Shown piece after piece: positions 7,893 to 16,835 of a DNA stretch of 64,000 bases. Within the stretch, counting starts at the first letter, position 1. Each line of letters begins with the position of its first letter. The stretch comes from Hyphomicrobiales bacterium (GTDB lineage Bacteria > Pseudomonadota > Alphaproteobacteria > Rhizobiales > Xanthobacteraceae): NCBI GenBank assembly GCA_017305555.1, contig JAFKKM010000013.1, positions 37,778 through 101,777 of the forward strand, read 5' to 3'. The notes beneath the pieces are model-generated. The model was not told the DNA's origin. It saw only the letters and a list, made by a program, of their open reading frames with translations, and did not search any database. A program made the translations under genes and the position numbers.

Positions 7893-8639
7893 TCAGGCCG
7901 TGTCCGGGAGAGACGCTGCAAACAATGGATACGTCTCGGCCAGTTCGGTCCTGATTTGCCCTCGCATGAGTGCGAGCGTCGCCGCGTCCGGCTCCGGCGT
8001 CTCGACCTCGCAATGATCGTTGTCGAACGAAAATCCGGTCATTTCCCGAATGTCCCGCGCGGTGCGGCCAGGATGCACGCTTTCCAGTCGAAACCGGCCG
8101 ATGTCACGCTGGAAGGAAAACAGCGCAGCATTGGTCAACAGCGCATGAGGCCCGCCCCGCCTGTAAACGCCCTCCTCGCTGACGCCGGGAGCCGAGATGA
8201 AATCGACCTGATCGACCAATACCCGGGGACTATGCTCCTCGCGGAAGAGAACCACCCGCGGCACCAGGAAATAGAGATAGGCCGAACCGTAGGACCCCGG
8301 CCATCTTACCTGTGAGCTTGGATATCCGCCCGCTCCCACAAGGTTGACGTTACCCTTGCCGTCAATCTGGCCGCCGCCGAGAAAGAAGGCGTCGATCCGC
8401 CCTTGCGCTGCGCAATCGAACAACTCCTCGGCGCCGCTGGTGAAGGCGTTGTGCGCGATCGATCCGAGGATCGAAAGTTGCACATCTTCCTTGCTGTGCT
8501 TCTTGTTCAGTGCGCGCAGCAACATCGCGCCCGCAGCGGGCATCGGCGATGACATCCCAACAGCTACGTGGCGTACTCCGGCCAGCAAACGCGAGATTGT
8601 GTAGATGAGAAGTTCGCGGCTGGTGCATTCGGACGTCAT
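7893..8639 (-). CDS. CoA-transferase family protein, beta subunit (GctB/IpdB-like)
   Basis: A 248-residue family I CoA-transferase beta subunit. Recognisable parts are the N-terminal ISRLLAGVRHVAVGMSSPMP, the glycine-rich FFLGGGQIDGKGNVNLVGAG near residues 90-110, and a C-terminal region with SVHPGRTARDIREMTGF. Relatives handle glutaconate, or hydrolyse ring CoA esters (IpdB). A GTG at 8642 is an alternative start; the ATG used forms a TGATG junction with the alpha gene. Because the alpha subunit is broken in this window, this subunit probably has no partner. The substrate is unknown; the link with methionine gamma-lyase suggests 2-oxo acid or short acyl metabolism. Confidence 0.75.
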   Translation of the reverse strand: MTSECTSRELLIYTISRLLAGVRHVAVGMSSPMPAAGAMLLRALNKKHSKEDVQLSILGSIAHNAFTSGAEELFDCAAQGRIDAFFLGGGQIDGKGNVNLVGAGGYPSSQVRWPGSYGSAYLYFLVPRVVLFREEHSPRVLVDQVDFISAPGVSEEGVYRRGGPHALLTNAALFSFQRDIGRFRLESVHPGRTARDIREMTGFSFDNDHCEVETPEPDAATLALMRGQIRTELAETYPLFAASLPDTA

Positions 8640-9378
8640 CACGCCGCACTCCGGGTACCGGTCAGGTAGGCTTGGAAACCCTCTGGCGTGCGCGCGGCCT
8701 GCGCATAATCTTGAACTTCGCGGTCATCCACTTCGTATTCGGCATAGAGCCCGGTCGGCCAGGCTGCGTTCTTGAATTCCGCCACAGCGGAAACGTACAT
8801 CGCCGGAAGGACGGCGGCCGCCAGTTTCTCGTTCTCGAGTAGTGAGGTCTCGGAGATGCGTTCGACGGTAACGAAGGTTTTCTTCGACGCGTGGGCCAGC
8901 AGCATGACCTCCCGGAGCCGTCCGAGACCACCACGATCTTGTCGCTGTCGTCGAACGGATTGGTCGTGACCTTCCAGTCCGTGCGGTTCTTCAGGACATC
9001 GCTTCCGATGATGCCGCGGATAGGCATGAACGGCACGCCCTTCTCCGCCGCCGTGAGGCCCGCGAACACAGCAGGACACGTCGCATCGAGCAGGCGAATC
9101 TCGCCGTTCCGAACTGCGCGCCCGAAACAAGGCGCCCCACCTGCCTCGGCGAGGCTGACAGCGCTGGTCTCAAGAACCGCAACGGCGCCGGCGCCGATCA
9201 ACATATCGACCTGCATGCCACCGATCGGCGCACACACCACGTGAAGATCGCGAATCCCCTGATCGATCAAAAGCCGGATCATGCCGGGACATGATCCCGA
9301 ACCATCCGGAGCCAGGCCGAGTTTGATGCCGGACGGAATCATGCCCGCCATGGTCTCGGGGGATACGAATTCAGTCAT
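8639..9378 (-). pseudogene. CoA-transferase alpha subunit with frameshift and internal deletion
   Basis: The start is strong: GGGAGGTGGAGC before ATG at 9378. The first frame reads through GSCPGMIRLLIDQGIRDLHVV to DSDKIVVVSDG near 8928; the family sequence then resumes one frame over as LREVMLLAHASKKTFVTVER and runs to 8639. Homologues that I know have about 25 extra residues between these blocks (a PDVAL-x-HA-x-x-AD-x-x-GN segment), which are absent here. So the gene has lost roughly 70-80 bp and gone out of frame, rather than showing a one-base sequencing slip. Located 42 bp after methionine gamma-lyase and overlapping the beta subunit. Confidence 0.8.
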
Positions 9379-9419
9379 GCTCCACCTCCCTTTTGCGGCC
9401 CAGTGTTCCTTGGGCCCGT

Positions 9420-10610
9420 TCATCCAAGCCGATCGAGCGAGCCGATCAGATCGTCGCGCAGATCGTCGTAATCCTCTAGCCCGACCGAAATCCGGATCAG
9501 ACCATCGGTGAATCCATGCTCGGCCCGCTCTTCCGGAGAGTAGGTTGCATGCGTCATGCTGGCTGGATGCTGGATGAGCGTTTCGGCATCGCCCAGACTG
9601 ACCGCGCGCGTCGCCAGCACGACATTGTCCATGAAGGCGCGTCCAGCCCCGAGCCCGGCCTTCAGTTCGAGCGCAATCATGCCGCCCATGTTTTTCATCT
9701 GACGTCGTGCCAATTCGTGTTGTGGATGCGACGAAAGACCGGGGAAATATACGGTCTCCACGGCAGGATGCTCGGCCAGATCGTGGGCGAGCCTGAGCGC
9801 CGTCTCGCCGTGACGATCCATCCTGAGGCTCAAGGTCTTGAGGCCGCGCAGGACGAGAAACGCGTCGAACGCCGAAATGCACGCGCCGTTCATCTCCTTG
9901 ATGCCGACGAAGCGAAACTGATCGATCAGTTCCTTGCGAGCGACCACGATTCCGGCAAGCAGATCGCCATGGCCGCCGAGATATTTGGTCGCCGAATGCA
10001 CGACGATATCGGCGCCGAGTGCGATCGGCTTTTGCAGATACGGCGTGCAGAATGTGTTGTCGATCAGCAGCAGCACCCCCTTGCTGCGGCAGATGTCGGC
10101 CAGCGCTGCGATATCGACCAGGCGCATGTTCGGGTTCGACGGCGTCTCGGCAATCACCATGTGGCAACGCGACGTCAGCGCGTTCGAGAGGTTGGCGGGA
10201 TCGGTCAGGTCGACGAACCTCGTCTTGATACCGAAACGTTCGAGTTGATGGTGCAACAGCGCGAACGTGCAGCCGTAGAGCGTTTTGTCGGCAACGATCT
10301 CGTCGCCAGCCTTCAGCAGCGTCCAGAGCACCGCAGTGAGCGCTCCCATGCCGGAAGACGTCGCCATGGCGGCCTCGCCTCCCTCAAGGGAAGCCATTCG
10401 TTCTTCCAGCACCGTGACGGTCGGATTGCCGACGCGACCGTAGATGTAGCCGTCAGCCGCCCCCGCGAAACGGTCGCTTCCGGTCTCAGAGCGCTCGAAT
10501 GCGTAGGTCGAGGTAAGGAATACAGGCGGGTTGAGCGCACCATGATAATCGAGCGCGTCATAGCCCTCATGGATAGCTCGGGTGGAGAATCCTGCTTCGG
10601 AATTTTTCAT
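9420..10610 (-). CDS. mgl: Methionine gamma-lyase (PLP-dependent)
   Basis: A 396-residue Cys/Met-metabolism PLP enzyme. The N-terminus FSTRAIHEGYDALD, the tetramer-type YIYGRVGNPTV, and the PLP lysine in VVHSATKYLGGHGD (Lys209) are all present. The segment LYGCTFALLHH contains Cys114, equivalent to the active-site cysteine that marks methionine gamma-lyases against cystathionine lyases and synthases. It cleaves methionine to methanethiol, 2-oxobutyrate and ammonia in the cytosol. The start at 10610 is chosen from alignment to the family N-terminus; an upstream ATG at 10706 and further extension overlap the divergent Lrp gene. Likely controlled by that Lrp protein. Confidence 0.92.
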   Translation of the reverse strand: MKNSEAGFSTRAIHEGYDALDYHGALNPPVFLTSTYAFERSETGSDRFAGAADGYIYGRVGNPTVTVLEERMASLEGGEAAMATSSGMGALTAVLWTLLKAGDEIVADKTLYGCTFALLHHQLERFGIKTRFVDLTDPANLSNALTSRCHMVIAETPSNPNMRLVDIAALADICRSKGVLLLIDNTFCTPYLQKPIALGADIVVHSATKYLGGHGDLLAGIVVARKELIDQFRFVGIKEMNGACISAFDAFLVLRGLKTLSLRMDRHGETALRLAHDLAEHPAVETVYFPGLSSHPQHELARRQMKNMGGMIALELKAGLGAGRAFMDNVVLATRAVSLGDAETLIQHPASMTHATYSPEERAEHGFTDGLIRISVGLEDYDDLRDDLIGSLDRLG

Positions 10611-10704
10611 GCCGTCAGCATAATCCACCCGCACGTTCGAACTTGCCAAACTTGCGGAGTTGAGATTGAATTTCTGGCAGAATTTCTCGTCAATCTGGGT
10701 TTCC

Positions 10705-11196
10705 ATGGCCGATCCTGCCAATTCTGGAAATTTTGACGCTATTGACCTGAAGATCCTGCGCGAACTGCAGGCGGACGCCCGATTGCCGAACAGCGTATTG
10801 GCCGAGCGGGTCGGCCTGTCTCCTTCGCCTTGTTCGCGAAGGGTCAAACTGCTGGAGGAATCCGGCGCGATCGAAAGCTATCGAACGATCGTGAACCGCA
10901 CCGCAGTGGGTCTTGGACTGACGGTGTTCGCCGGAATTCGCGTCGGCCGTCATTCCGCTGAGGGCAAAGACAGCTTCATCAAGATGCTGCTCGCCATGCC
11001 TGAAGTGATTGCCTGTCATCTCGTCTCCGGGGACGTGGACTTTCTGATCGAGGTCGTCGTTCGCGACATGGCCACCTACGAGGCCACGGTTCTCAACCGT
11101 CTTCTATCATTGCCCGAATTGCGCGACATTCGAACAAGCTTTGCGATGCGAACCTATCGGTCCTCGGGACCTCTTCCGCTCTCCTCGGCAAGCTGA
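10705..11196 (+). CDS. Lrp/AsnC-family regulator, divergent from mgl
   Basis: A 163-residue Lrp-type protein. N-terminal winged helix: FDAIDLKILRELQADARLPN, then LAERVGLSPSPCSRRVKLLEESGAI, followed by the RAM ligand-binding domain with VIACHLVSGDVDFLIEVVV. Start ATG at 10705; a longer reading from 10660 would add an unrelated leader. Lrp proteins bind amino acids and activate or repress adjacent metabolic genes; here the divergent mgl is the obvious target and methionine or a product the likely ligand. The 94 bp between the two starts contain repeated GAATTTCT motifs (10669 and 10681). Confidence 0.9.
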   Translation: MADPANSGNFDAIDLKILRELQADARLPNSVLAERVGLSPSPCSRRVKLLEESGAIESYRTIVNRTAVGLGLTVFAGIRVGRHSAEGKDSFIKMLLAMPEVIACHLVSGDVDFLIEVVVRDMATYEATVLNRLLSLPELRDIRTSFAMRTYRSSGPLPLSSAS

Positions 11197-11249
11197 AGAC
11201 ATCGTGTGGTCGAGACTCCACGACGGGGGTTCGAGACTGTTCGGGCGAA

Positions 11250-11435
11250 CATCGACGCTGCGCACTTTGGAGGGGGCCAACGCATCCCCGACCACGGCGC
11301 CCGTGGCATAAATGACGACGGAATTCGCCCCGCCAATGCCTGTGCGATCGCCAGCAGGACGACGTTGCCGCGCTCGAAACAAAGCATCGAGGCGGAATCG
11401 TCCGATGTTTCCTCGAAGACTTGGGAAGTTGCCAT
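11250..11435 (-). pseudogene. N-terminal fragment of an MFS transporter
   Basis: Within an otherwise gene-free stretch (11197-11641), one frame reads ERGNVVLLAIAQALAG and the next continues ANSVVIYATGAVVGDALAPS. Joined by a single-base shift near 11326 they form transmembrane helix 1 and the following loop of a major facilitator transporter; the rest of the gene is missing. From 11436 to 11641 nothing is recognised. Evidence for a decayed gene beside the mgl locus. Confidence 0.6.
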
Positions 11436-11641
11436 TTAGCCCTCGATTTGATGGCGCCAACGCGTATTGCATTGTGACGGACGACGGTGAAGGCGGAGAT
11501 CGAGAAGGTCGCGCGCTTTGCGGGATTCTGGCAGCAAGTTTTCCTCGCGATATTTCGACAAGCGCACATCCAGTCCGGCATTGCGATCCTGAAATGATTG
11601 ACAAGCCTCCTTGACGAACCACCGTGACCCGCGTTCTACGA

Positions 11642-12574
11642 TCAAGTTGGCCGAGACGCTCCTTCTTCCGAAGCGACGTCACCTGGATCAACGTTCGCTC
11701 TTGAGCTTACAAGACTCGGACGTCTTGGCAGCGCTGCCGCCTGTTCTCGAATTGCGCTATCGACAGCGACGAGAATCGCATCCCGAAAGTCGGCCTCATC
11801 AACGAAGCTTGGCACCCAGTATCGAACTGCATAGCGCACGCCTTCCGTGTCGTAGGAGACTGCACGTACTTCCGGCTTTGGCCCTCCCTTGAGGATTTCG
11901 ATCGAAGCGGCTGCCGTTGCCAGCAAATCCTTTCCCCGGGCGATAGCAATGTCGTAACCGAGAACGATCTCGACTGTGGCTTGATACTTTTTGCGCGGCG
12001 CGCTGTAATTTGTAAGCTTCTGTCGTGAAATCTGACTGTTTGGAAGAATCATGTAGATATCGCTGCGCGTTAATAGTCGCGTCGTACGCCAACCGATCTC
12101 GATGACGCGCCCGCGGATCGCCCCATCAATTTCGACCCAGTCCCCTATTCTGAATGGAGCCTCCAGACCGAGAGCGACGCCCGCAAGAACGTCGGCAAGG
12201 ACGTTACGAATTGCAAAACCAAGCACTGCAATGATCAGGCCGGAGCTGGCCAGCGCTCCCCCCGCTGATTGCCCTAAAAGCAAAGCAGCCGTCGCAATAG
12301 TTGCAGCCAGAAAGAGCGCGGCAGCAATAAGCTCGCGAAGAAGTTTCGGCACCTTTCGACGACCATCGCGACGCTTCGTCATGGCCGCCGTGGCCATTCG
12401 AGCAAGCAACCATGCACTCGAATAGTACACAGCCACGATGCTGCCTTGCTTTACGGCATGCTGGTCGGCATCCGAGATAACGTGCCGGAAAACGCGATCA
12501 TGGAGAATAAAGACGATCAGCGAAACTCCGACTGCAATTACAGGCCAAAGGAATTTTTGTAGATATGACTGCAT
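11642..12574 (-). CDS. MscS-family mechanosensitive channel
   Basis: A 310-residue small-conductance mechanosensitive channel. Four hydrophobic segments (about residues 8-25, 45-63, 85-102, 107-130); the last is the pore helix region with SSGLIIAVLGFAIRNVLADV, followed by the beta domain (FRIGDWVEIDGAIRGRVIEI, then MILPNSQISRQKLTNYSAPR), which are strong MscS marks, and a C-terminal alpha/beta domain. It opens under membrane tension and releases solutes after osmotic downshock. The ATG at 12574 has GAGGAG about 11 nt upstream; an ATG at 12637 is possible. The C-terminal tail after residue 290 is charged and low in complexity. Confidence 0.9.
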   Translation of the reverse strand: MQSYLQKFLWPVIAVGVSLIVFILHDRVFRHVISDADQHAVKQGSIVAVYYSSAWLLARMATAAMTKRRDGRRKVPKLLRELIAAALFLAATIATAALLLGQSAGGALASSGLIIAVLGFAIRNVLADVLAGVALGLEAPFRIGDWVEIDGAIRGRVIEIGWRTTRLLTRSDIYMILPNSQISRQKLTNYSAPRKKYQATVEIVLGYDIAIARGKDLLATAAASIEILKGGPKPEVRAVSYDTEGVRYAVRYWVPSFVDEADFRDAILVAVDSAIREQAAALPRRPSLVSSRANVDPGDVASEEGASRPT

Positions 12575-12722
12575 TGCCGGCCAATCTCCTCGCGCCCCTA
12601 CAAGCCTCATAAAGAACCGCGCAAGGCTCCATCGCACTGCCGTGAGTGCCCTGCTCGCGCTTCATCGATGGGATCGTCACCGCATCCTGACAGTCGAACC
12701 CGATCTGTCGTCCGAAACCCCA

Positions 12723-12887
12723 TCAGCCCGGCCAAAGCCAATGCGGTAAAATCCCGGCAATCGCTGCGATTAACGTAGCGAGTACAGCAAGACCGACGCA
12801 CAAAAGATACAGTCGAACAGATTCCCAGCCGGTCTCGAGTCTTGCTGTCTTCTTGGGCCGAGGAGACGTTTCTTTTTTACCCGCCAC
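12723..12887 (-). CDS. Small 54-residue membrane protein
   Basis: A short gene with a GTG start and a near-perfect ribosome site: GGAGG five bases before the GTG (12887). The product begins with a basic stretch (AGKKETSPRPKKTARLE), then a single transmembrane helix (residues 27-48, LYLLCVGLAVLATLIAAIAG) and a short tail HWLWPG. A positive N-terminus before the helix predicts an N-in orientation. No family recognised. It lies upstream of the MscS gene on the same strand (148 bp apart) and could be part of the same osmotic-response transcript; this is only positional. The strong ribosome site and typical membrane-protein composition are why I call it. Confidence 0.6.
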   Translation of the reverse strand: MAGKKETSPRPKKTARLETGWESVRLYLLCVGLAVLATLIAAIAGILPHWLWPG

Positions 12888-13557
12888 GATCACCTCCATC
12901 GGCCTCCGTCAAATAACCCTTTCTCGCTTTCCAGTAACGACTGGTCTGATGCGATACGCACGCGAAGATCGAACGCAATCTCCGTTTGCGACGAAATCAT
13001 ATTCAACACGCATAATGGCAGATGTCGTGCAATTACTAGATGCGGCATATCACCATCTAACGGCGAAGGATGGCTCAGACGGAGCGGCAGATCATCCTCT
13101 CAGGCCTGCAAATCCCGCAGACCTATTTGCCGTTTAGCCTAATTCTCCATACGGAGATCAATGGCGTATTGCCCGATCTTGTAACGTGGCGTACGAGTTC
13201 CCGTCCCGGAATGAATTGGACTTATATAGTCCCATGGCCCGGCACAAGATATGCGCCTGCGTCATTCCTACGCTTTCCTCGCCTTGTGGACGCTGTTAAA
13301 TATGCTTTGCGTCCACCGAGCGGGGTTTGAAGTATCGTTCGACCATCCATGCATGTCGAGTTGGCTGCCCTTCTCGAGCCTTTCCGGACAACTGCGGCAT
13401 ACGTGGTGCGATGGGAGGCGCGGCTGTATTATGAGTCGAGCATGGCCTTAAATTTCGGGCAAGCAGCATTCTGCGGCCTCGACAAATAAGCCTGTCTTCG
13501 CATCCCTTGGTTCATGTTATGTAGGGAGATCAGAGCCATCGCAATCGGGAAGAGCTA
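12888..13557. other. Gene-poor stretch upstream of the Mrp operon
   Basis: No gene I can support. It must contain the promoter of the 54-residue protein (near 12890-12950, minus strand) and of the Mrp operon (plus strand). One notable structure is a perfect 8-bp inverted repeat at 13286-13316. Confidence 0.5.
13286..13316. repeat. Hairpin GTGGACGC ... GCGTCCAC, 15-nt loop
   Basis: Perfect 8-bp arms (13286-13293 and 13309-13316) in the intergenic space 240 bp before the Mrp operon. Could be an operator, an RNA hairpin or the end of a small transcript; there is no T-run after it on the plus strand. Confidence 0.4.
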
Positions 13558-16491
13558 GTGACATCTCTGGAATTGCTCCTGTTTGCGCTTATTGCACTTC
13601 CTTTTCTGGGAAGCTGTTTAGCCGTCCTATTTCGCGTGGACGCCCGTGACGGAGCCGCATATTTCGCCGGATTGATCGCCTTAACGGCCCTGGCGCTGAC
13701 CATCGCGACGTACCCGCACGTTACGAGCGGTGAAGTCCTGCAATATAGGTACGATTGGGTTCCAGAGCTTGGACTGCACTTCAGTCTGCGCATGGACGGT
13801 TTCGCCTGGATTTTCGCCGCGCTGATTACTGGCATCGGATTTCTGGTCGTATTGTATGCGCGCTACTACATGTCCTCGAGCGATCCTGTTCCTCGATTCT
13901 TCGCATTCTTGCTGGCCTTCATGGGGGCAATGCTCGGAATCGTGCTCTCTGGAAACGTCATTCAGTTGGTCTTTTTCTGGGAACTGACCAGCCTCTTCTC
14001 CTTCTTGCTGATCGGCTATTGGTACCAGAGCGCTCAGGCGCGTGACGGCGCCCGCATGGCACTCACCATCACATCCGCTGGCGGCCTTTGTCTCTTTGCC
14101 GGCGTTCTGATTCTAGGCCATATCGTCGGAAGCTACGACCTCGACCGCATCCTCTCCTCGGGTGCCGTCATTCGATCGCATCCGCTTTACGTGCCAGCTC
14201 TCGTTCTCATTCTTGCCGGCGCCTTCACGAAGAGCGCACAATTCCCGTTTCATTTCTGGCTTCCGCAGGCAATGGCCGCTCCGACGCCCGTCTCGGCCTA
14301 CCTCCACTCCGCAACGATGGTCAAAGCCGGTGTGTTCTTGCTGGTGCGCCTTTGGCCTGCGATGGGAGGAACGAACGAGTGGCTCTGGCTGGTGGGATCT
14401 GCCGGGCTCATCACCTTCGTGCTCGGCGCATTTTTTGCGGTGTTTCAGCAAGACCTCAAGGGACTTCTTGCTTACTCGACGATAAGTCACCTCGGGCTGA
14501 TCACGTTGCTGACCGGCCTCGACACACCGCTCGGGCAAGTCGCCGCCATTTTCCACATTATGAATCACGCGACGTTCAAGGCCTCACTCTTCATGGCGGC
14601 CGGGATCATCGACCACGAAACCGGAACGCGCGACATCCGGCGCCTGAGCGGTCTGCGGCGTTTCATGCCCGTTACGGCGGCCCTGGCGATGGTCGCTGCT
14701 GCCGCGATGGCGGGCGTGCCGCTCCTCAATGGATTCCTTTCAAAGGAGATGTTTTTCGCCGAAACCATTGAGATCCACGACAACTCCTTAATAGATCAGG
14801 CATTGCCGTATATCGTCACGATTGCGAGCATGTTCACCGTTGCGTATTCGCTACGATTCATCCTCGATGTGTTTTTCGGTCCCGCTCCAACAAGCTTACC
14901 GCGCGTTCCGCATGAGCCGCCGTTCCTGATGCGCTTGCCGTCCGGACTACTGGTGCTGGCATGTCTTATCGTCGGAATCGTTCCAGCCATCACAATAGCG
15001 CCTCTTTTGACAACGGCTCTGCACGCCGTACTCGGCCCCGTCCTTCCGGCGTACAATCTGGCTGCCTGGCACGGGTTCACGCCTGAACTCCTGATGAGCT
15101 CCGTCGCCATCGCCGGCGGAGCCGCGATCTACGTCATGTTGCGCTCCTATTTGAGCGTCAACGAAGGACCCCCGCTGCTTCGTCACATCAAGGGGCAGCG
15201 CATTTTTGAACGCATTCTGATCACCCTCTCCTGGCGGCTTGCGCGGTGGCTGGAGCGCAAGCTTGGTACGCTGCGCCTCCAGCCGCAACTGCAGATTTTG
15301 ATTTGCGTCGCTCTCGTCGTTGGACTGGCACCGATCTACATGCGCGGGATCGGCCACGACGGCTCCCCGCGGATGACGTTTGACGTCGTGTTCGCGATCA
15401 TCTGGGCTGTCGGCATTTCCTGTGCCCTGGCTGCAGCCTATCAAGCCAAATTTCATCGCCTTGCAGCGCTCATTCTTGTCGGGGGCGCCGGCCTCGTAAC
15501 CTGCATCAGTTTCGTCTGGCTCTCTGCGCCTGACCTGGCCTTGACACAACTGGTCGTCGAAACGGTTACGACCGTGCTGCTTGTTCTCGGCTTACGCTGG
15601 TTGCCGAAGCGTTTTGAGAAGGAGAAGGGCGAATCCGTCGATGCGACGGCGGGCACCCTGCGTTGGTATCGTCTGCGCGACCTCTTCGTTGCTGCCGCCG
15701 CGGGTGGCGGCATGGCCGCGCTTGCTTACGCCGTCATGACGAGACCACCTCCGGACAGCATCTCCAGCTTCTTCGTCGAAAATGCCTACACGAAAGGCGG
15801 CGGCACAAATATCGTGAACGTCATTCTGGTGGATTTCCGTGCATTCGACACCCTGGGGGAAATCACCGTTCTCGGCATTGTCGGCCTCACGGTCTTTGCG
15901 TTGCTACGACGGTTTCGTCCGGCCGCCGACAGCATTCCGATGCCCGAGCAACAGCGCGCGCAAGATCTTTTCGATCATGAAAGCGGGACGCGGCAGCGTG
16001 GCGCCACCGTCAAGAGCGCGATGGCAATTCCTGCACTCATGATGGCCGCGCTGTTTCCGCTTATCATCATGACAGCTCTATATTTGCTTCTTCGCGGGCA
16101 CGATCTGCCGGGTGGCGGTTTCGTCGCTGGCGTAACGATGGCCGCGGCATTCATTCTACAGTACATGGCTCGCGGAACCATCTGGGTGGAGTCGCACCTG
16201 CGCGTTTTGCCGATCCGCTGGATGGGCGCAGGCCTGCTTGCGGCAGCCGGTGTCGGCGCGGCAGCGTTGCTATTCGGTCGGCCATTCCTAACCTCATGGT
16301 TCTCATACGTGGATATCCCCTGGATCGGACGTGTGCCGGCTGCCAGTGCGATGCTGTTCGACCTGGGCGTGTTCGCGCTGGTTGTCGGCGCAACTGTGCT
16401 GATGTTGATCGCAATAGCGCATCAATCGATGCGCAGTCATCGCGCGCCGCGCGCGCCTCTCACCAACGAATCCAACATCGAGATGCGCTGA
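13558..16491 (+). CDS. mnhA: Mrp-type Na+(K+)/H+ antiporter subunit A fused to subunit B
   Basis: A 977-residue membrane protein. Residues 1-780 are MrpA: a complex-I-like antiporter domain (LVFFWELTSLFSFLLIGYW, then FPFHFWLPQAMAAPTPVSAY and LLAYSTISHLGLITLLTG) plus the C-terminal extension; residues from about 830 are MrpB (YLLLRGHDLPGGGFVAG is diagnostic). The fusion is the rhizobial PhaAB arrangement. The complex exchanges cytoplasmic Na+ or K+ for protons and gives salt and alkali tolerance. The start is a GTG with GGAAGAG 3-9 nt upstream. First gene of a compact A(B)CDEFG operon in which every junction overlaps by 1-4 bases. Confidence 0.95.
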   Translation: MTSLELLLFALIALPFLGSCLAVLFRVDARDGAAYFAGLIALTALALTIATYPHVTSGEVLQYRYDWVPELGLHFSLRMDGFAWIFAALITGIGFLVVLYARYYMSSSDPVPRFFAFLLAFMGAMLGIVLSGNVIQLVFFWELTSLFSFLLIGYWYQSAQARDGARMALTITSAGGLCLFAGVLILGHIVGSYDLDRILSSGAVIRSHPLYVPALVLILAGAFTKSAQFPFHFWLPQAMAAPTPVSAYLHSATMVKAGVFLLVRLWPAMGGTNEWLWLVGSAGLITFVLGAFFAVFQQDLKGLLAYSTISHLGLITLLTGLDTPLGQVAAIFHIMNHATFKASLFMAAGIIDHETGTRDIRRLSGLRRFMPVTAALAMVAAAAMAGVPLLNGFLSKEMFFAETIEIHDNSLIDQALPYIVTIASMFTVAYSLRFILDVFFGPAPTSLPRVPHEPPFLMRLPSGLLVLACLIVGIVPAITIAPLLTTALHAVLGPVLPAYNLAAWHGFTPELLMSSVAIAGGAAIYVMLRSYLSVNEGPPLLRHIKGQRIFERILITLSWRLARWLERKLGTLRLQPQLQILICVALVVGLAPIYMRGIGHDGSPRMTFDVVFAIIWAVGISCALAAAYQAKFHRLAALILVGGAGLVTCISFVWLSAPDLALTQLVVETVTTVLLVLGLRWLPKRFEKEKGESVDATAGTLRWYRLRDLFVAAAAGGGMAALAYAVMTRPPPDSISSFFVENAYTKGGGTNIVNVILVDFRAFDTLGEITVLGIVGLTVFALLRRFRPAADSIPMPEQQRAQDLFDHESGTRQRGATVKSAMAIPALMMAALFPLIIMTALYLLLRGHDLPGGGFVAGVTMAAAFILQYMARGTIWVESHLRVLPIRWMGAGLLAAAGVGAAALLFGRPFLTSWFSYVDIPWIGRVPAASAMLFDLGVFALVVGATVLMLIAIAHQSMRSHRAPRAPLTNESNIEMR

Positions 16492-16835
16492 TGGAGATCG
16501 TTCTCGCTATTGGCATCGGGGTACTCGTCAGTTCAGGCGTGTGGCTGATCCTTCGGCCGCGCACGTTCCAGGTCGTCATAGGACTGTCGCTGCTCTCCTA
16601 TGCGGTCAATCTGTTCATTATCGCCATGGGACGGCTGAAAGCCGAAGCGGCTCCGATCCTCTCAGCCGGTGGAGTGGGCGACCCTGGGCGCTACGCCGAT
16701 CCGTTGCCGCAAGCGCTGGTTCTGACTGCCATCGTCATTAGCTTTGCCACGACGGCCCTGCTTCTCGTCGTGCTGATCGCGTCGCGAGGCCTCACCGGCA
16801 CGGACCATGTTGACGGACGGGAACTGGACCGTTGA
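16491..16835 (+). CDS. mnhC: Mrp antiporter subunit C
   Basis: A 114-residue, three-helix NuoK-like subunit: VLVSSGVWLILRPRTFQVVI at residues 11-30, GLSLLSYAVNLFIIAMGRL, and PLPQALVLTAIVISFATTAL in the last helix, the conserved MnhC signature. ATG overlaps the mnhA stop (TGATG). Essential part of the Mrp membrane complex. Confidence 0.95.
   Translation: MEIVLAIGIGVLVSSGVWLILRPRTFQVVIGLSLLSYAVNLFIIAMGRLKAEAAPILSAGGVGDPGRYADPLPQALVLTAIVISFATTALLLVVLIASRGLTGTDHVDGRELDR

Noticed and set aside
7623..8315. A 230-codon plus-strand frame after the histidine kinase
   Set aside because: It is antisense to the dehydrogenase fragment and the CoA-transferase beta gene, which have clear homology.
8662..9375. 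Simple one-base sequencing error in the CoA-transferase alpha gene
   Set aside because: About 25 family-typical residues are also missing at the frame change, so a real deletion explains it better.
9516..10736. Long open frame of about 400 codons on the plus strand opposite methionine gamma-lyase
   Set aside because: It is the antisense of a clear mgl gene; the product has no recognisable motif and its length follows from GC-rich third positions.
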